The notes under the pieces are model-generated. The model was not told the origin of the DNA. It saw nothing but the letters and a program-made list of their open reading frames with translations, and made no database searches. Below, piece after piece: positions 44,675 through 52,711 of a stretch of DNA of 64,000 nucleotides. The stretch is from an uncultured Collinsella sp. (GTDB taxonomy: Bacteria; Actinomycetota; Coriobacteriia; Coriobacteriales; Coriobacteriaceae). Each line of letters starts with the position of its first letter. Position 1 is the stretch's first letter. A program made the translations under genes and the position numbers. The stretch spans positions 1-64,000 of the forward strand of contig UQHV01000006.1 in NCBI GenBank assembly GCA_900540895.1. Reading direction: 5' to 3'.

Positions 44675-44920
44675 TTACTCGGCTGCCTCGTCAGCAGCGG
44701 CCTCGCTCTGGGTGATGTAGGCCGCCTCGGCAACCATGTCGTCGACATTAGCCTTGGCCTGCTCGACCATGTCCTGGTAGCAGTTCTTGACGCGCATACC
44801 GCACGCGATGCCCTGCACGCAGGCATTCTTGACCGGAGCGCTGGTAAGCAGCTTGATGCCGGCCGTGCCAAGCAGAAAACCGCCACCGACAAGCAGGGTA
44901 TTGAACGTCGACTTCTTCAT
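44675..44920 (-). CDS. DUF6110-like small membrane protein
   Basis: An 81-residue protein with one N-terminal hydrophobic segment (TLLVGGGFLLGTAGIKLL, 7-24) and two cysteines around 35-40, then a charged helix. The pattern matches DUF6110 proteins found beside P-type ATPases, where they may help the pump. The ATG at 44920 is preceded by GGGAG. It is the first gene of the operon. Confidence 0.75.
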   Translation of the reverse strand: MKKSTFNTLLVGGGFLLGTAGIKLLTSAPVKNACVQGIACGMRVKNCYQDMVEQAKANVDDMVAEAAYITQSEAAADEAAE

Positions 44921-45004
44921 GTTGTTTCTCCCTTTTGCCGCATTGGACGCGGCACGGTGCCTCAGCACCCGAGTAAACAAGTTTGCTCGAGCACACTTTT
45001 GGAA

Positions 45005-45036
45005 AATAGTTTAGTTTATCTAACTATTAAGGTCAA
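45005..45036 (-). promoter_or_regulatory. Promoter and operator of the metal-pump operon
   Basis: On the minus strand TTGACC (45036-45031) and TAAACT (45013-45008) are 17 bp apart. AATAGTT (45005-45011) and AACTATT (45022-45028) form an inverted repeat over the -10 box, a likely repressor site for a metal sensor. Confidence 0.6.
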
Positions 45037-45066
45037 CAAAGGTTAACTTTTTGGAAATCTTGAGGC

Positions 45067-45102
45067 GCGATGTGACCAAGGGGACCGTCCCTGCGCCACA
45101 TC
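45067..45102. repeat. Divergent copy of the GGGAC-core intergenic hairpin
   Basis: GATGTG and CACATC flank a core with GGGGACCGTCCC. It resembles the CCACCACAAAGG hairpin family in layout and core, but the outer stem is different. Confidence 0.35.
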
Positions 45103-45181
45103 AAAAAAATGAGGGCGCCAACGGCACCCTCATTCACCAAATTCCATTCAGCCCCGCCTGACCCGAACGGCCGAGTCGTCT

Positions 45182-45324
45182 GGCCGGGGAAGCCCCGAGT
45201 CGCCGGGGTGTTTGCTCCAAATGAGTTCCGCATGCAAAGAAGGCCACTAAATGTGGCCTTCGTCTTGCATAGGACTGTTTGAAATTTGGAGGAAACACCC
45301 CGGCGACTCGGGGCTTCCCCGGCC
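45182..45324. repeat. Nested palindrome with 32-bp perfect arms (second example)
   Basis: Arms 45182-45213 and 45293-45324 are exact inverse copies. An inner hairpin GAAGGCCAC/GTGGCCTTC (45238-45260) sits in the middle. It starts 7 bp beyond the gatB stop. The geometry equals that of 29656-29789, but the sequence is unrelated. Confidence 0.8.
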
Positions 45325-45330
45325 TCGCAG

Positions 45331-47007
45331 CTACGAGAGCGACGTTCTCAGCAACTCGTTGAAGAGCTTCGGGTTGCCCTTGCCGCGGCTCGCTTTCATG
45401 CACTGGCCCACCAAAAAGCCGATGACCTTCTGGTTGCCGTCACGATACTGCTGCGCCTGATCGGCACAGTTTGCCAGCACCTCGTCCACAATCGGCTGCA
45501 GCGCGCCGGCATCGCTCACCTGACGCATACCGCGCTCGTCGACAATCTTGTTGGGGTCATCACCGGTCTGGGCCATGGCCTCAAAGACCTCGTGCGCCTG
45601 GTTGGAGCTGATGGCATCGGTCGCCAGCAGCTTGGCAAGGGCTGCCACCTGAGCCGGCGCGATGCCGGACTCGGTGAGCGACACACCCGCGCCCTTAAGG
45701 TAGGCGATCATCTCGTTCACCAGCAGGTTTGCGACCGTCTGGGCCTCCTTGCCAGCCATGCCGGCAGCGGCCGCCTCAAAGAACTCGGCAAACTCGGGGT
45801 CGCCGGCAATCTGCTCGGCGTCGGCCGCCTTAATGCCAAAGTCGGCCTCAAAACGGGCGCGCTTGGCATCGGGCAGCTCAGGGATCTCGCCACGGCAGCG
45901 GTCGATGAACTCGTCGTCCAGATCGAACGGCGCCAGATCGGGATCGGGGAACAGGCGATAGTCGTCGGCCGTCTCCTTCACGCGCATGACCACGGTGCGC
46001 TTGCGGCTGGGCTCCCAGTGGCGGGTCTCCTGGTAGATGATGCCGCCCTCCTCGAGCACCTCGGCCTGACGGCAAATCTCATAGGCAAGGCCGTCGTGCA
46101 GGCTCTTGAACGAGTTGAGGTTCTTGAGCTCGGTCTTGGTGCCCAGCTTGGTCTCGCCGCGGCGACGCAGCGACACGTTACCGTCGCAGCGCATGGAACC
46201 CTTCTCCATGGAGCAATCGGAAATGTCCAGCGTCACAAAGATGCGACGGAGCTTTTCCATAAACAGGCGCGCTTCCTCGGGCGTGCGCAGATCGGGCTCA
46301 GTCACGAGCTCAATCAAAGGCGTGCCGCAGCGGTTGTAGTCGACGAGCGACTCGGCCGCGGCGGTAATGCGGCCCTCGGCGCCGCCCACGTGCACCATCT
46401 TGGCAGCGTCCTCCTCCATATGGATGCGCAGGATGCGGATGGGCACCGTGTAGGAACCGTCCTCGCGGCGCTCGGGCATCTGCAGGTTGGACGCATCATA
46501 GCTGGCCAGGTGGCCGGCACGCTGATTGCCCTCGCGCATGGTCGACGTCATGGATGTGGACAGGCCCTCGGCGTTGGCCGAGGCGCTCGCCAGGCTCTGG
46601 GCCTCGGCCTCACCAAACGCGCAGTCGGGGCGCTCGGCGGCACCGCGACCGGTCACGTCCAGATCCAGGTGACCGTACATGGCAAAGGCAACCGGACCCT
46701 GCGTGGTCTGGAAGTTCTTGGCCATATCGGGATAGAAGTAGTGCTTGCGGTAGAACATCGAGTGGCGCTGGATCTCGCAGTTGGTGGCGAGACCGGCCTT
46801 GACGATGCTCTCGATGGCGCGCTTGTTGGGCACCGGCAGGGCGCCGGGCAGTCCCAGGCACACCGGGCACACGTTGGCGTTGGGCTCGTCATCGTGGCTG
46901 AGTTTGCAGTTGCAGAACATCTTGGTATCGAGTGCGGTGAGCTCGGTATGGATCTCCAGGCCGATCACGGCCTCCCAATCCTGCAGGACCTCGGAAAGCT
47001 CCTTCAT
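45331..47007 (-). CDS. gatB: Asp-tRNA(Asn)/Glu-tRNA(Gln) amidotransferase subunit B
   Basis: The subunit binds mischarged tRNA and phosphorylates it. Signatures include VIGLEIHTEL at the start, FCNCKL with CPVCLGLPG (zinc), and the HMEEDAAK region; the C-terminal YqeY-like tail is present. At 558 residues it is about 80 longer than usual: a Ser/Ala-rich insert of about 60 residues (from DVTGRGAAERPD to RREDGSYTVPI) interrupts the catalytic core. Its start overlaps the gatA stop by one base. Confidence 0.97.
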   Translation of the reverse strand: MKELSEVLQDWEAVIGLEIHTELTALDTKMFCNCKLSHDDEPNANVCPVCLGLPGALPVPNKRAIESIVKAGLATNCEIQRHSMFYRKHYFYPDMAKNFQTTQGPVAFAMYGHLDLDVTGRGAAERPDCAFGEAEAQSLASASANAEGLSTSMTSTMREGNQRAGHLASYDASNLQMPERREDGSYTVPIRILRIHMEEDAAKMVHVGGAEGRITAAAESLVDYNRCGTPLIELVTEPDLRTPEEARLFMEKLRRIFVTLDISDCSMEKGSMRCDGNVSLRRRGETKLGTKTELKNLNSFKSLHDGLAYEICRQAEVLEEGGIIYQETRHWEPSRKRTVVMRVKETADDYRLFPDPDLAPFDLDDEFIDRCRGEIPELPDAKRARFEADFGIKAADAEQIAGDPEFAEFFEAAAAGMAGKEAQTVANLLVNEMIAYLKGAGVSLTESGIAPAQVAALAKLLATDAISSNQAHEVFEAMAQTGDDPNKIVDERGMRQVSDAGALQPIVDEVLANCADQAQQYRDGNQKVIGFLVGQCMKASRGKGNPKLFNELLRTSLS

Positions 47008-48521
47008 TACAGCTCGCCTCCCTTCCCGGCAAAATCGGGCGCGACGGAAAGCGCGGGCGCACCCGTGGCGGCATCGGCAAAGCCGCGCTCCAGGGCGCGG
47101 GCAAACGTGAGCAGCTGACGGTCCTTAAACGCCGGACCAACCAGCTGGGCAGAAACGGGCAGCTGAGTATCCTCGCCCAGGCCCAGCGGCACCGAGATGC
47201 CACCGTTGCCGCAAATGTTGAGCGAGATAGTGTACAGATCGGAGAGATACATCTGCGTGGGGTCGCTAATCTCGCCAAACTTAAAGGCCGTGCGCGGCGA
47301 GGCGGGCATGAGGATGGTGTCCACCTTGGCATACGCGGCGTCGTAGTCCTGTGTGATGAGCGTGCGGGCCTTTTGCGCGGCGTAGTAGTACTTGTCGTAC
47401 ACGCCCGAGCTCAGCAGGTAAGCGCCGAGCATCTGACGGCGCTTGGCCTCGGCGCCAAAGCCGTGGGCGCGCGAAAGCGAGCTCTGGTCGGACAGGTTGG
47501 CGCAGCCCTCCTCCTGATAGCCGTAGCGAATGCCATCGAAACGGGCCAGGTTGGAGAACGCCTCGGCCGGGCCGATGACGTAGTAGGCAGCGATGGCGGC
47601 ATCCAGGTGCGGCAGGTCGACCTCGACCAGCTCGGCGCCCTGATTCTGCAGCTCCTGGGCGGCGCGCTGAACAGCGGCCTTGACCTCGGGCGTCAGGCCC
47701 TCGGTCTCCATGAACGCAGGGATGATGCCCACGCGCTTGCCCTCGATGCTGTCGTTGAGATGCTCAGTAAAGTCGACGGCGCAATCCTGACTGGTGCAGT
47801 CGTACGGATCGTGGCCCGCACCGGTAAGCGCGTTCATAGCCAGCGCGACGTCCTCGACCGTGCGGCCAAAGGGGCCCACCTGGTCGAGCGACGAGCCAAA
47901 GGCAACCACGCCGTAACGGCTCACGGCGCCATACGTGGGCTTAAAGCCCACCACGCCGCACAGCGACGCCGGCTGGCGAATGGAACCACCGGTGTCCGAG
48001 CCCAGCGAGAGCGCGACCTCGCCCGCGGCGACGGCGGCAGCGGAGCCGCCCGAGGAGCCGCCGGGCACGCGCTCGGTATCCCAGGGGTTGTTGGTGCGGT
48101 GGAACGCCGAGCTCTCGGTAGAGCTGCCAAAGGCAAACTCGTCCATGTTGGCCTTGCCCATGGGCAGGCAGCCGGCATCGAGCATGCGCTGGACGCAGGT
48201 GGCTGTGTAGACGCTCTGGTAATCCTCGAGCATGCGGGAAGCGCAGGTGGTGCGCGTGCCTACGAGGTTCATGTTGTCCTTGATGGCCAGCGGCACGCCC
48301 GCGAGCGGGGGCAGCGGCTTGCCTACGGCGCGGTCGGCATCCACGCGCGCGGCGGCCTCGAGCGCAAGCTCGGGCGATACCTGCAGGAATGCCTGGACCC
48401 CGCCTTCGCGCGCCTCGATGGCGGCGAGAGAGGCCTGGGCCACCTCGGTAGCGGTAAAGTCGCCGGCGGCAACGCCCGCGGCAATCTGGGCGGCGGTAAG
48501 GGAATCGAAGCTTAGCGCCAT
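47007..48521 (-). CDS. gatA: Amidotransferase subunit A (glutaminase)
   Basis: A 504-residue amidase-signature enzyme that frees ammonia from glutamine for GatB. The Ser-cisSer-Lys set is visible: Lys in PLAIKDNMN, and the serines in GSSGGSAAAVAAG and SLGSDTGGSIRQPA. Length is close to the family's. Start and stop overlap the neighbouring gat genes (TAATG). Confidence 0.98.
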   Translation of the reverse strand: MALSFDSLTAAQIAAGVAAGDFTATEVAQASLAAIEAREGGVQAFLQVSPELALEAAARVDADRAVGKPLPPLAGVPLAIKDNMNLVGTRTTCASRMLEDYQSVYTATCVQRMLDAGCLPMGKANMDEFAFGSSTESSAFHRTNNPWDTERVPGGSSGGSAAAVAAGEVALSLGSDTGGSIRQPASLCGVVGFKPTYGAVSRYGVVAFGSSLDQVGPFGRTVEDVALAMNALTGAGHDPYDCTSQDCAVDFTEHLNDSIEGKRVGIIPAFMETEGLTPEVKAAVQRAAQELQNQGAELVEVDLPHLDAAIAAYYVIGPAEAFSNLARFDGIRYGYQEEGCANLSDQSSLSRAHGFGAEAKRRQMLGAYLLSSGVYDKYYYAAQKARTLITQDYDAAYAKVDTILMPASPRTAFKFGEISDPTQMYLSDLYTISLNICGNGGISVPLGLGEDTQLPVSAQLVGPAFKDRQLLTFARALERGFADAATGAPALSVAPDFAGKGGEL

Positions 48522-48832
48522 TACTCGCTCTCCCCCTCTCCCAAAATGGACGGCACGCGGAAGTAGCGGTCGCGCGCGCTGCCGGCGTTTTCGAGCGCGA
48601 CGTCGAGCGGCAGGTCGCGCTCGGGCTCGCGCAGGTCATCGCCCATCACGTTGGACAGGCTTCCGATGGGATGGAACGTGGGCTCCACGTCGGGCAAGTC
48701 ATATTGCAAGACGGGCTCGAGCATCTGGACGGCATCGTTCATGTAGGACGTCATCTGGGCGAGCTCGTCATCGGTCAGTGCGATCTTTGCGTACTCGGCG
48801 ATGCCGCGCACATCTTTCTCGCTGAGTGCCAT
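48521..48832 (-). CDS. gatC: Amidotransferase subunit C
   Basis: A 102-residue protein that stabilises the GatAB complex. The N-terminal helix (MALSEKDVRGIAEYAKIALT) and the ending RYFRVPSILGEGESE match GatC. The ATG at 48832 has GGGAG upstream. It is the first gene of gatCAB, an operon needed where AsnRS or GlnRS is absent. Confidence 0.95.
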   Translation of the reverse strand: MALSEKDVRGIAEYAKIALTDDELAQMTSYMNDAVQMLEPVLQYDLPDVEPTFHPIGSLSNVMGDDLREPERDLPLDVALENAGSARDRYFRVPSILGEGESE

Positions 48833-49013
48833 AGGCGCTCCCTTCCGCATAACAGTTAAACCGCTCTAGTATACAGGGCAGCGCCGACTCGGAGCAGGCG
48901 CTTTACCTAAATGCAGCGAAAACGTAACGAGGGCGGCGGTTGGCAGGCGGCAGGCTGGCGGTTCTGCAGCGAAACCGCACCGTCCACAGCGAAAACCGTC
49001 CCGCCCGCAACGA

Positions 49014-49078
49014 AAACCATCACAACATTCGATGTTTTTCGTCAAAATCGCGATTTTCATCGAATGTTGTGATGGTTT
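49014..49078. repeat. CATCACAACATTCGA palindromic repeat, copy 1
   Basis: A perfect 21-bp stem (49014-49034 with 49058-49078) containing CATCACAACATTCGATG, closed by a loop with the palindrome AAAATCGCGATTTT. The 300 bp between gatC and the sortase gene hold only this and the following hairpin. Confidence 0.8.
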
Positions 49079-49089
49079 GGAAGTCCCGC

Positions 49090-49122
49090 CCACCACAAAG
49101 GCGCCTGCCCCCATTGCGGTGG
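49090..49122. repeat. CCACCACAAAGG hairpin, copy after sortase gene
   Basis: CCACCACAAAGG pairs with CCATTGCGGTGG with two weak positions. It lies 15 bp beyond the sortase stop and may also end the pilus transcript. Confidence 0.65.
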
Positions 49123-49136
49123 TTCTGGAGAATGTC

Positions 49137-50075
49137 TTATGCCGAGACCTTAGCCTTGCGACGTTTGCGGACCGCGTGGATCACGATATCCAGCAGCAAC
49201 AGCACAATGGCTACGACCACGATGAGCACGGCAAACTCGCGCTTGCCCCAGTGGCGGCTGGCCAGCGACTTTTGCTTGTCGACGTCCTTCTTGTTGTACT
49301 TGGTGCGCACGCAATGCACCAGCAGGCGATGGTCGTTCACGCCGTAGGGCGTGCAGGTGACGAGCGTCACCTTGTCGGCGCCGGGCTCGATGGTCAATGA
49401 CTCCATCTCCTCGGGCAGCACGACCTCGGAGTCCACCATCTTGTAGGCGAGCGTCTTGTTCATGGTGTGCAGCAGCACCAGGTCGCCGGGCTCCAGCGAG
49501 TGGATATCGTCGAACATGCTCAGGTTGCGCATGCCCGAGTGCGCGGTGAGCACGCAATGCGTCGAGGTGCCGCCCACCGGCAGGCTCGTGCCCTCCAGGT
49601 GGCCGACGCCCGCCATAAGGACTTCCTCGGTCGTGCCGTGGTAGATGGGCATGCTCACGTCGATGGAGGGGATCTCGACCCAGCTCATCATGGGGTCGCG
49701 GTCAAAGATGAGCTGCTGGGCGTAGGGCTCGATCTGGTCGGCGGGAAGCTCGGTGGCCTCGCCCGCCAGTTGTTCGTTATAGGAGCGCGCCTGCAGCAAG
49801 ATGCGCTCGCGCTCCTCTTCCGAAAGTGCGTCCACGGTGCTGGACACGGTGCTGATCTGGTTGAACACGCCCGAGGCCTCGAGCCGGTCCAAGATCCACG
49901 GCCAGGTCATAAGGCCCACGCCGATAAGGATGATGACGATGGTGATGAGCCGGTCGGCCCAGCGCGGCAGTCGCTTGCGACGGCGCTTAGGTTTTGGTTG
50001 AGGTTTGGGCTGAGGGCTTGAGCCACCGTTGGCCGCGGCGTTATTGCTCTTCATATGTTTGGCGCCCTGCACCAT
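49137..50075 (-). CDS. Class C (pilus) sortase
   Basis: A 312-residue membrane transpeptidase that links pilins. A basic N-terminus (PKRRRKRLPRW) and one membrane helix (42-60) precede the sortase fold; a second helix near the C-terminus (about 279-303) and a basic tail are typical of class C. Catalytic His179 is in LTAHSGM, Cys241 in LVTCTPYG and Arg250 in NDHRLLV. The usual DPW/DPF lid motif is not obvious. The ATG at 50075 has AGGAG upstream. It is the last gene of the pilus cluster. Confidence 0.93.
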   Translation of the reverse strand: MVQGAKHMKSNNAAANGGSSPQPKPQPKPKRRRKRLPRWADRLITIVIILIGVGLMTWPWILDRLEASGVFNQISTVSSTVDALSEEERERILLQARSYNEQLAGEATELPADQIEPYAQQLIFDRDPMMSWVEIPSIDVSMPIYHGTTEEVLMAGVGHLEGTSLPVGGTSTHCVLTAHSGMRNLSMFDDIHSLEPGDLVLLHTMNKTLAYKMVDSEVVLPEEMESLTIEPGADKVTLVTCTPYGVNDHRLLVHCVRTKYNKKDVDKQKSLASRHWGKREFAVLIVVVAIVLLLLDIVIHAVRKRRKAKVSA

Positions 50076-50231
50076 CGCCAGTCACTCCTCTACAACTCAG
50101 GTTGTCTAAACAAATAATAGCCGATTAGCAGGCTCCCCCGTCCGACAACACAGCTTGACTGCACCGTCCGGTCGAGGTTAGGCCAGCATTTGAGTTTTCA
50201 GAATGTCCCGAATCGGCGGGGCGATTCGGGA

Positions 50232-50340
50232 TACAATAACTACAGGAAACGACGCACCCCGCGTAAGTACTTAGGAGCGCGGGCGACCAGTTTCCGACGT
50301 TGTTAAATGCCCGGGCCTCTAACCCCGGGCATTCTTATTT
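50232..50340 (+). ncRNA. Candidate small RNA with its own promoter and terminator
   Basis: A -10-like TACAAT (50232-50237) directly follows the palindrome TCCCGAATC/GATTCGGGA (50206-50231). The predicted transcript (from about 50243) folds GGAAAC (50245) with GTTTCC (50290) and CCCGCG (50258) with CGCGGG (50278), then ends in hairpin AATGCCCGGG/CCCGGGCATT and CTTATTT. No -35 box is clear. It converges on a tiny basic membrane-protein gene and shares its terminator. Confidence 0.45.
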
Positions 50341-50487
50341 GCGCTTGTTGCGGCGCAAATGCCTTCTACCGTCCGCACCGCGCGTGCGCCTACGGACCTT
50401 AAACCGAACCTCATACGAGTCAAGAAACGCGATGACGAACGTGCCCACCGCCGCGAGGGCAGCGAGCGCGTTAAGGAATTTCAGCAT
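50335..50487 (-). CDS. 50-residue membrane peptide, possible type I toxin
   Basis: The peptide has one hydrophobic helix (about 4-22, ALAALAAVGTFVIAF) and a very basic tail of Arg/Lys over residues 30-50. GGAGG lies 8 bp before the ATG at 50487, and a promoter-like TTGCGT-18-TAAACT lies about 80 bp upstream. The layout resembles small holin-like toxins of Gram-positives. Its stop codon lies in the T run of the convergent small-RNA terminator. Alternatively it is a harmless membrane peptide or chance frame. Confidence 0.5.
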   Translation of the reverse strand: MLKFLNALAALAAVGTFVIAFLDSYEVRFKVRRRTRGADGRRHLRRNKRK

Positions 50488-50653
50488 TTGGGGACCTCCG
50501 ATCGAGTCGTCGGCCGCCCGCGCACGGAATGCGTCGCAAAGCCATTTTACTGCGAGTTTATGCACCCACAGCTGGTAAACGCAATAATTGCAAACATCTG
50601 TTCGATAGTCATACGCTCGATCCATCGGGCAATGGAACCTGGCTGCGTTATCC

Positions 50654-50691
50654 AAAAAAACGGGGCAGACTCCAGTGCGGAGTCTGCCCCG
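50654..50691 (-). terminator. Terminator of the pilin genes
   Basis: CGGGGCAGACTCC (50661-50673) pairs perfectly with GGAGTCTGCCCCG (50679-50691) and is followed by seven Ts on the minus strand. It separates the pilin genes from the sortase gene. Confidence 0.9.
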
Positions 50692-50791
50692 AAAAGAGAA
50701 TGGCAAAGCAAGAACGTGGATGGACGAGAAAAGTGTCCGCAAGTCTCATGGCCATCACATCCCACCTGCCAAAGGGATGGGTGAGTGAGCG

Positions 50792-52603
50792 TTACTCCTG
50801 CTCGGACTCTTCAGCCTGCTTACGGCTGCGGATGAGGTGCGCCACGCCGATGCACAGCACCGCGCCACCAGCGATCCAGGTGAAGGTCACGCCGTTGAGA
50901 CCGGTCAGCGGGAGGCCAACCTGCTTGGTATCGCCAACGGTGATGTTGAAGTAGCCATCGGTGACCTTGTCCGAGCCGGCCTGCGCCGTTAGCCTGTTAT
51001 CACCGGCTTTCTCATCGGTAAGGCCAGCGATGACCTTGTCACTCTGGTTCTTGCTATCAAGCGTGCCAGAGAGCGCAGCAAGACCAGCGTTCGGATCAAT
51101 GGCGTTCATGGTCGGCTTGATCTCGAAGGTGAAGGGTTCGACCTTGGTGTAACCATCGGGAGCAGAAGTTTCCGTGACCGTATAGACGCCAGCATCGAGA
51201 CCGGTAAGCGTAATGACACCATCGGGGTTCATCGAAAGCTCAACCTTGTTGTCGCTCAAAGTGCCGTCACTCTTGACATATTTAACGTTTGCGCTGTTCA
51301 CGTCACCGTTAGTTGTGTCACCAGCTGCGATGGTGAACGTAGCACCTTCCAGCGCCTTCTCAGTGCCAAGGTCAACCTTGTTGATCTTGAGGCCGTAGGT
51401 GTAGTCCTTGACCATATCGGATTCCGAGGTGCCAGTACCTGCGACCATGGGGTTGTTAGAATACTCGAGCGTAACAGTATTGGGGTTGCCCTCCAGCTTG
51501 TTGTTAGCCCCTGCAATAACCGCCTTTGCGTTGAGCTTTGCCTTGTAGAAGACAACAATATTGGTGTTGGCATTGATCGTAAGCGTTCCGCCATTTTTCG
51601 CGGTGGCTGACTTCAGCCCATTGGTTCCATTAAAGTTAACTGTCAAAACACGCTGATTTGACTCAGAAGGGGCATCCACATCGTAGCTAGTCGGATTAAT
51701 CTCGGTGTATTCACCATTATTCAGCGCATAAACGCTGATCGAGTCAGTGATGTAGTCGAGACCGTCCGTCAGCTGATCCTTGAACTTGTAGGAATAGGTG
51801 TCGTAGCTATCGTAGTTGTCCGCAATCGTACCGGTGAGCCGGTAGTTGACCTCCTGGCCGATCTGGGAGTCGGCAGCGTCCACCCAGTCAGTCTCGCCGG
51901 TAATGTCACCGCCCTTCACCTTAGAATCATCGAGGATCTTTTTCTCAACCGTGGGGATGCTGGTCTTCTCATGGACAGTCACGGCACTACCACCCACGAC
52001 TGCAAAGATCGGGGACGTGCCAGTGTTCGGCTTGGTCGAATCGAGATCGCTGGTCACAAACAGGTAGTAACCGTTGCCATTCGCCAGATTAGGAGTCCAA
52101 GAATTACCAGTAGGGATGTTAGTCGCGGCAGGTTTCTCACTCTTAACGGCATTCGCAACTGCGTAGAGAACATTGTTGGTAGCGATTCGCGTTCCATCAG
52201 TCGATGTTGATCCTGCAGTAGTGGAACCCGCATGTGCCATGAGGAAGTCGGCTACTTCCTGGGCAGTAGGTTTGTCAGACAGCTGATCCTTAACCTCCAA
52301 GCCGTCATAACCCTTCCAGTCTTTCCTAATGGCATCAATCACCTTCGTGCTAACCGTATCGCTCGCCCACGTGATGTTCTGAGCGGTCTTGCCACCGTTT
52401 TCAGTGTCGGTCACCGTAGCCTTAAAGATCTGGTACGCCTTGAACGTGGTGCCATCGTTTTTCTCGGCCTGACTAATGGTGATGCTGCCGTCACCCTCGG
52501 CCGCAAACGCCATGGTCACCGGGGCCATCACGCCACCGAAGCTCAGGGCTGCGGTGAGGCCTGCTGTCACTGCCAGGCGTGCGATGTTCTTGCTCATGCT
52601 CAT
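50792..52603 (-). CDS. SpaA-type major pilin (LPLTG)
   Basis: A 603-residue secreted pilin. The signal peptide ends near AFAAEG (33-38). A lysine-bearing pilin-like segment TSIPTVEKKILDD is near 215-228, an E-box TVTETSAPDGY near 475, and the LPLTG sorting signal is at 564-568 followed by a membrane helix and basic tail. Cna-B-like domains should form internal Lys-Asn bonds. The ATG at 52603 follows GGAGG. It shares segments with the upstream pilin (for example IFAVVGGSAVTV), so they are paralogues. It is the likely shaft subunit, polymerised by the sortase encoded downstream. Confidence 0.9.
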   Translation of the reverse strand: MSMSKNIARLAVTAGLTAALSFGGVMAPVTMAFAAEGDGSITISQAEKNDGTTFKAYQIFKATVTDTENGGKTAQNITWASDTVSTKVIDAIRKDWKGYDGLEVKDQLSDKPTAQEVADFLMAHAGSTTAGSTSTDGTRIATNNVLYAVANAVKSEKPAATNIPTGNSWTPNLANGNGYYLFVTSDLDSTKPNTGTSPIFAVVGGSAVTVHEKTSIPTVEKKILDDSKVKGGDITGETDWVDAADSQIGQEVNYRLTGTIADNYDSYDTYSYKFKDQLTDGLDYITDSISVYALNNGEYTEINPTSYDVDAPSESNQRVLTVNFNGTNGLKSATAKNGGTLTINANTNIVVFYKAKLNAKAVIAGANNKLEGNPNTVTLEYSNNPMVAGTGTSESDMVKDYTYGLKINKVDLGTEKALEGATFTIAAGDTTNGDVNSANVKYVKSDGTLSDNKVELSMNPDGVITLTGLDAGVYTVTETSAPDGYTKVEPFTFEIKPTMNAIDPNAGLAALSGTLDSKNQSDKVIAGLTDEKAGDNRLTAQAGSDKVTDGYFNITVGDTKQVGLPLTGLNGVTFTWIAGGAVLCIGVAHLIRSRKQAEESEQE

Positions 52604-52711
52604 CTTCTTTTCCTCCGTTTTCCGTTTGGTTCTCATTCGATCGGTCATCATTTGTCTGTGTCTTAGCATCTGCTTCGCTACGTCTCGCCCCGCTCTCTGT
52701 GGGGCTGCCAG

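Noticed and set aside
50547..50620. Short peptide frame starting MTIEQMFAIIAF upstream of the 50-residue peptide
   Set aside because: It resembles the start of holin-like toxins but has no good ribosome site and stops after 21 codons.
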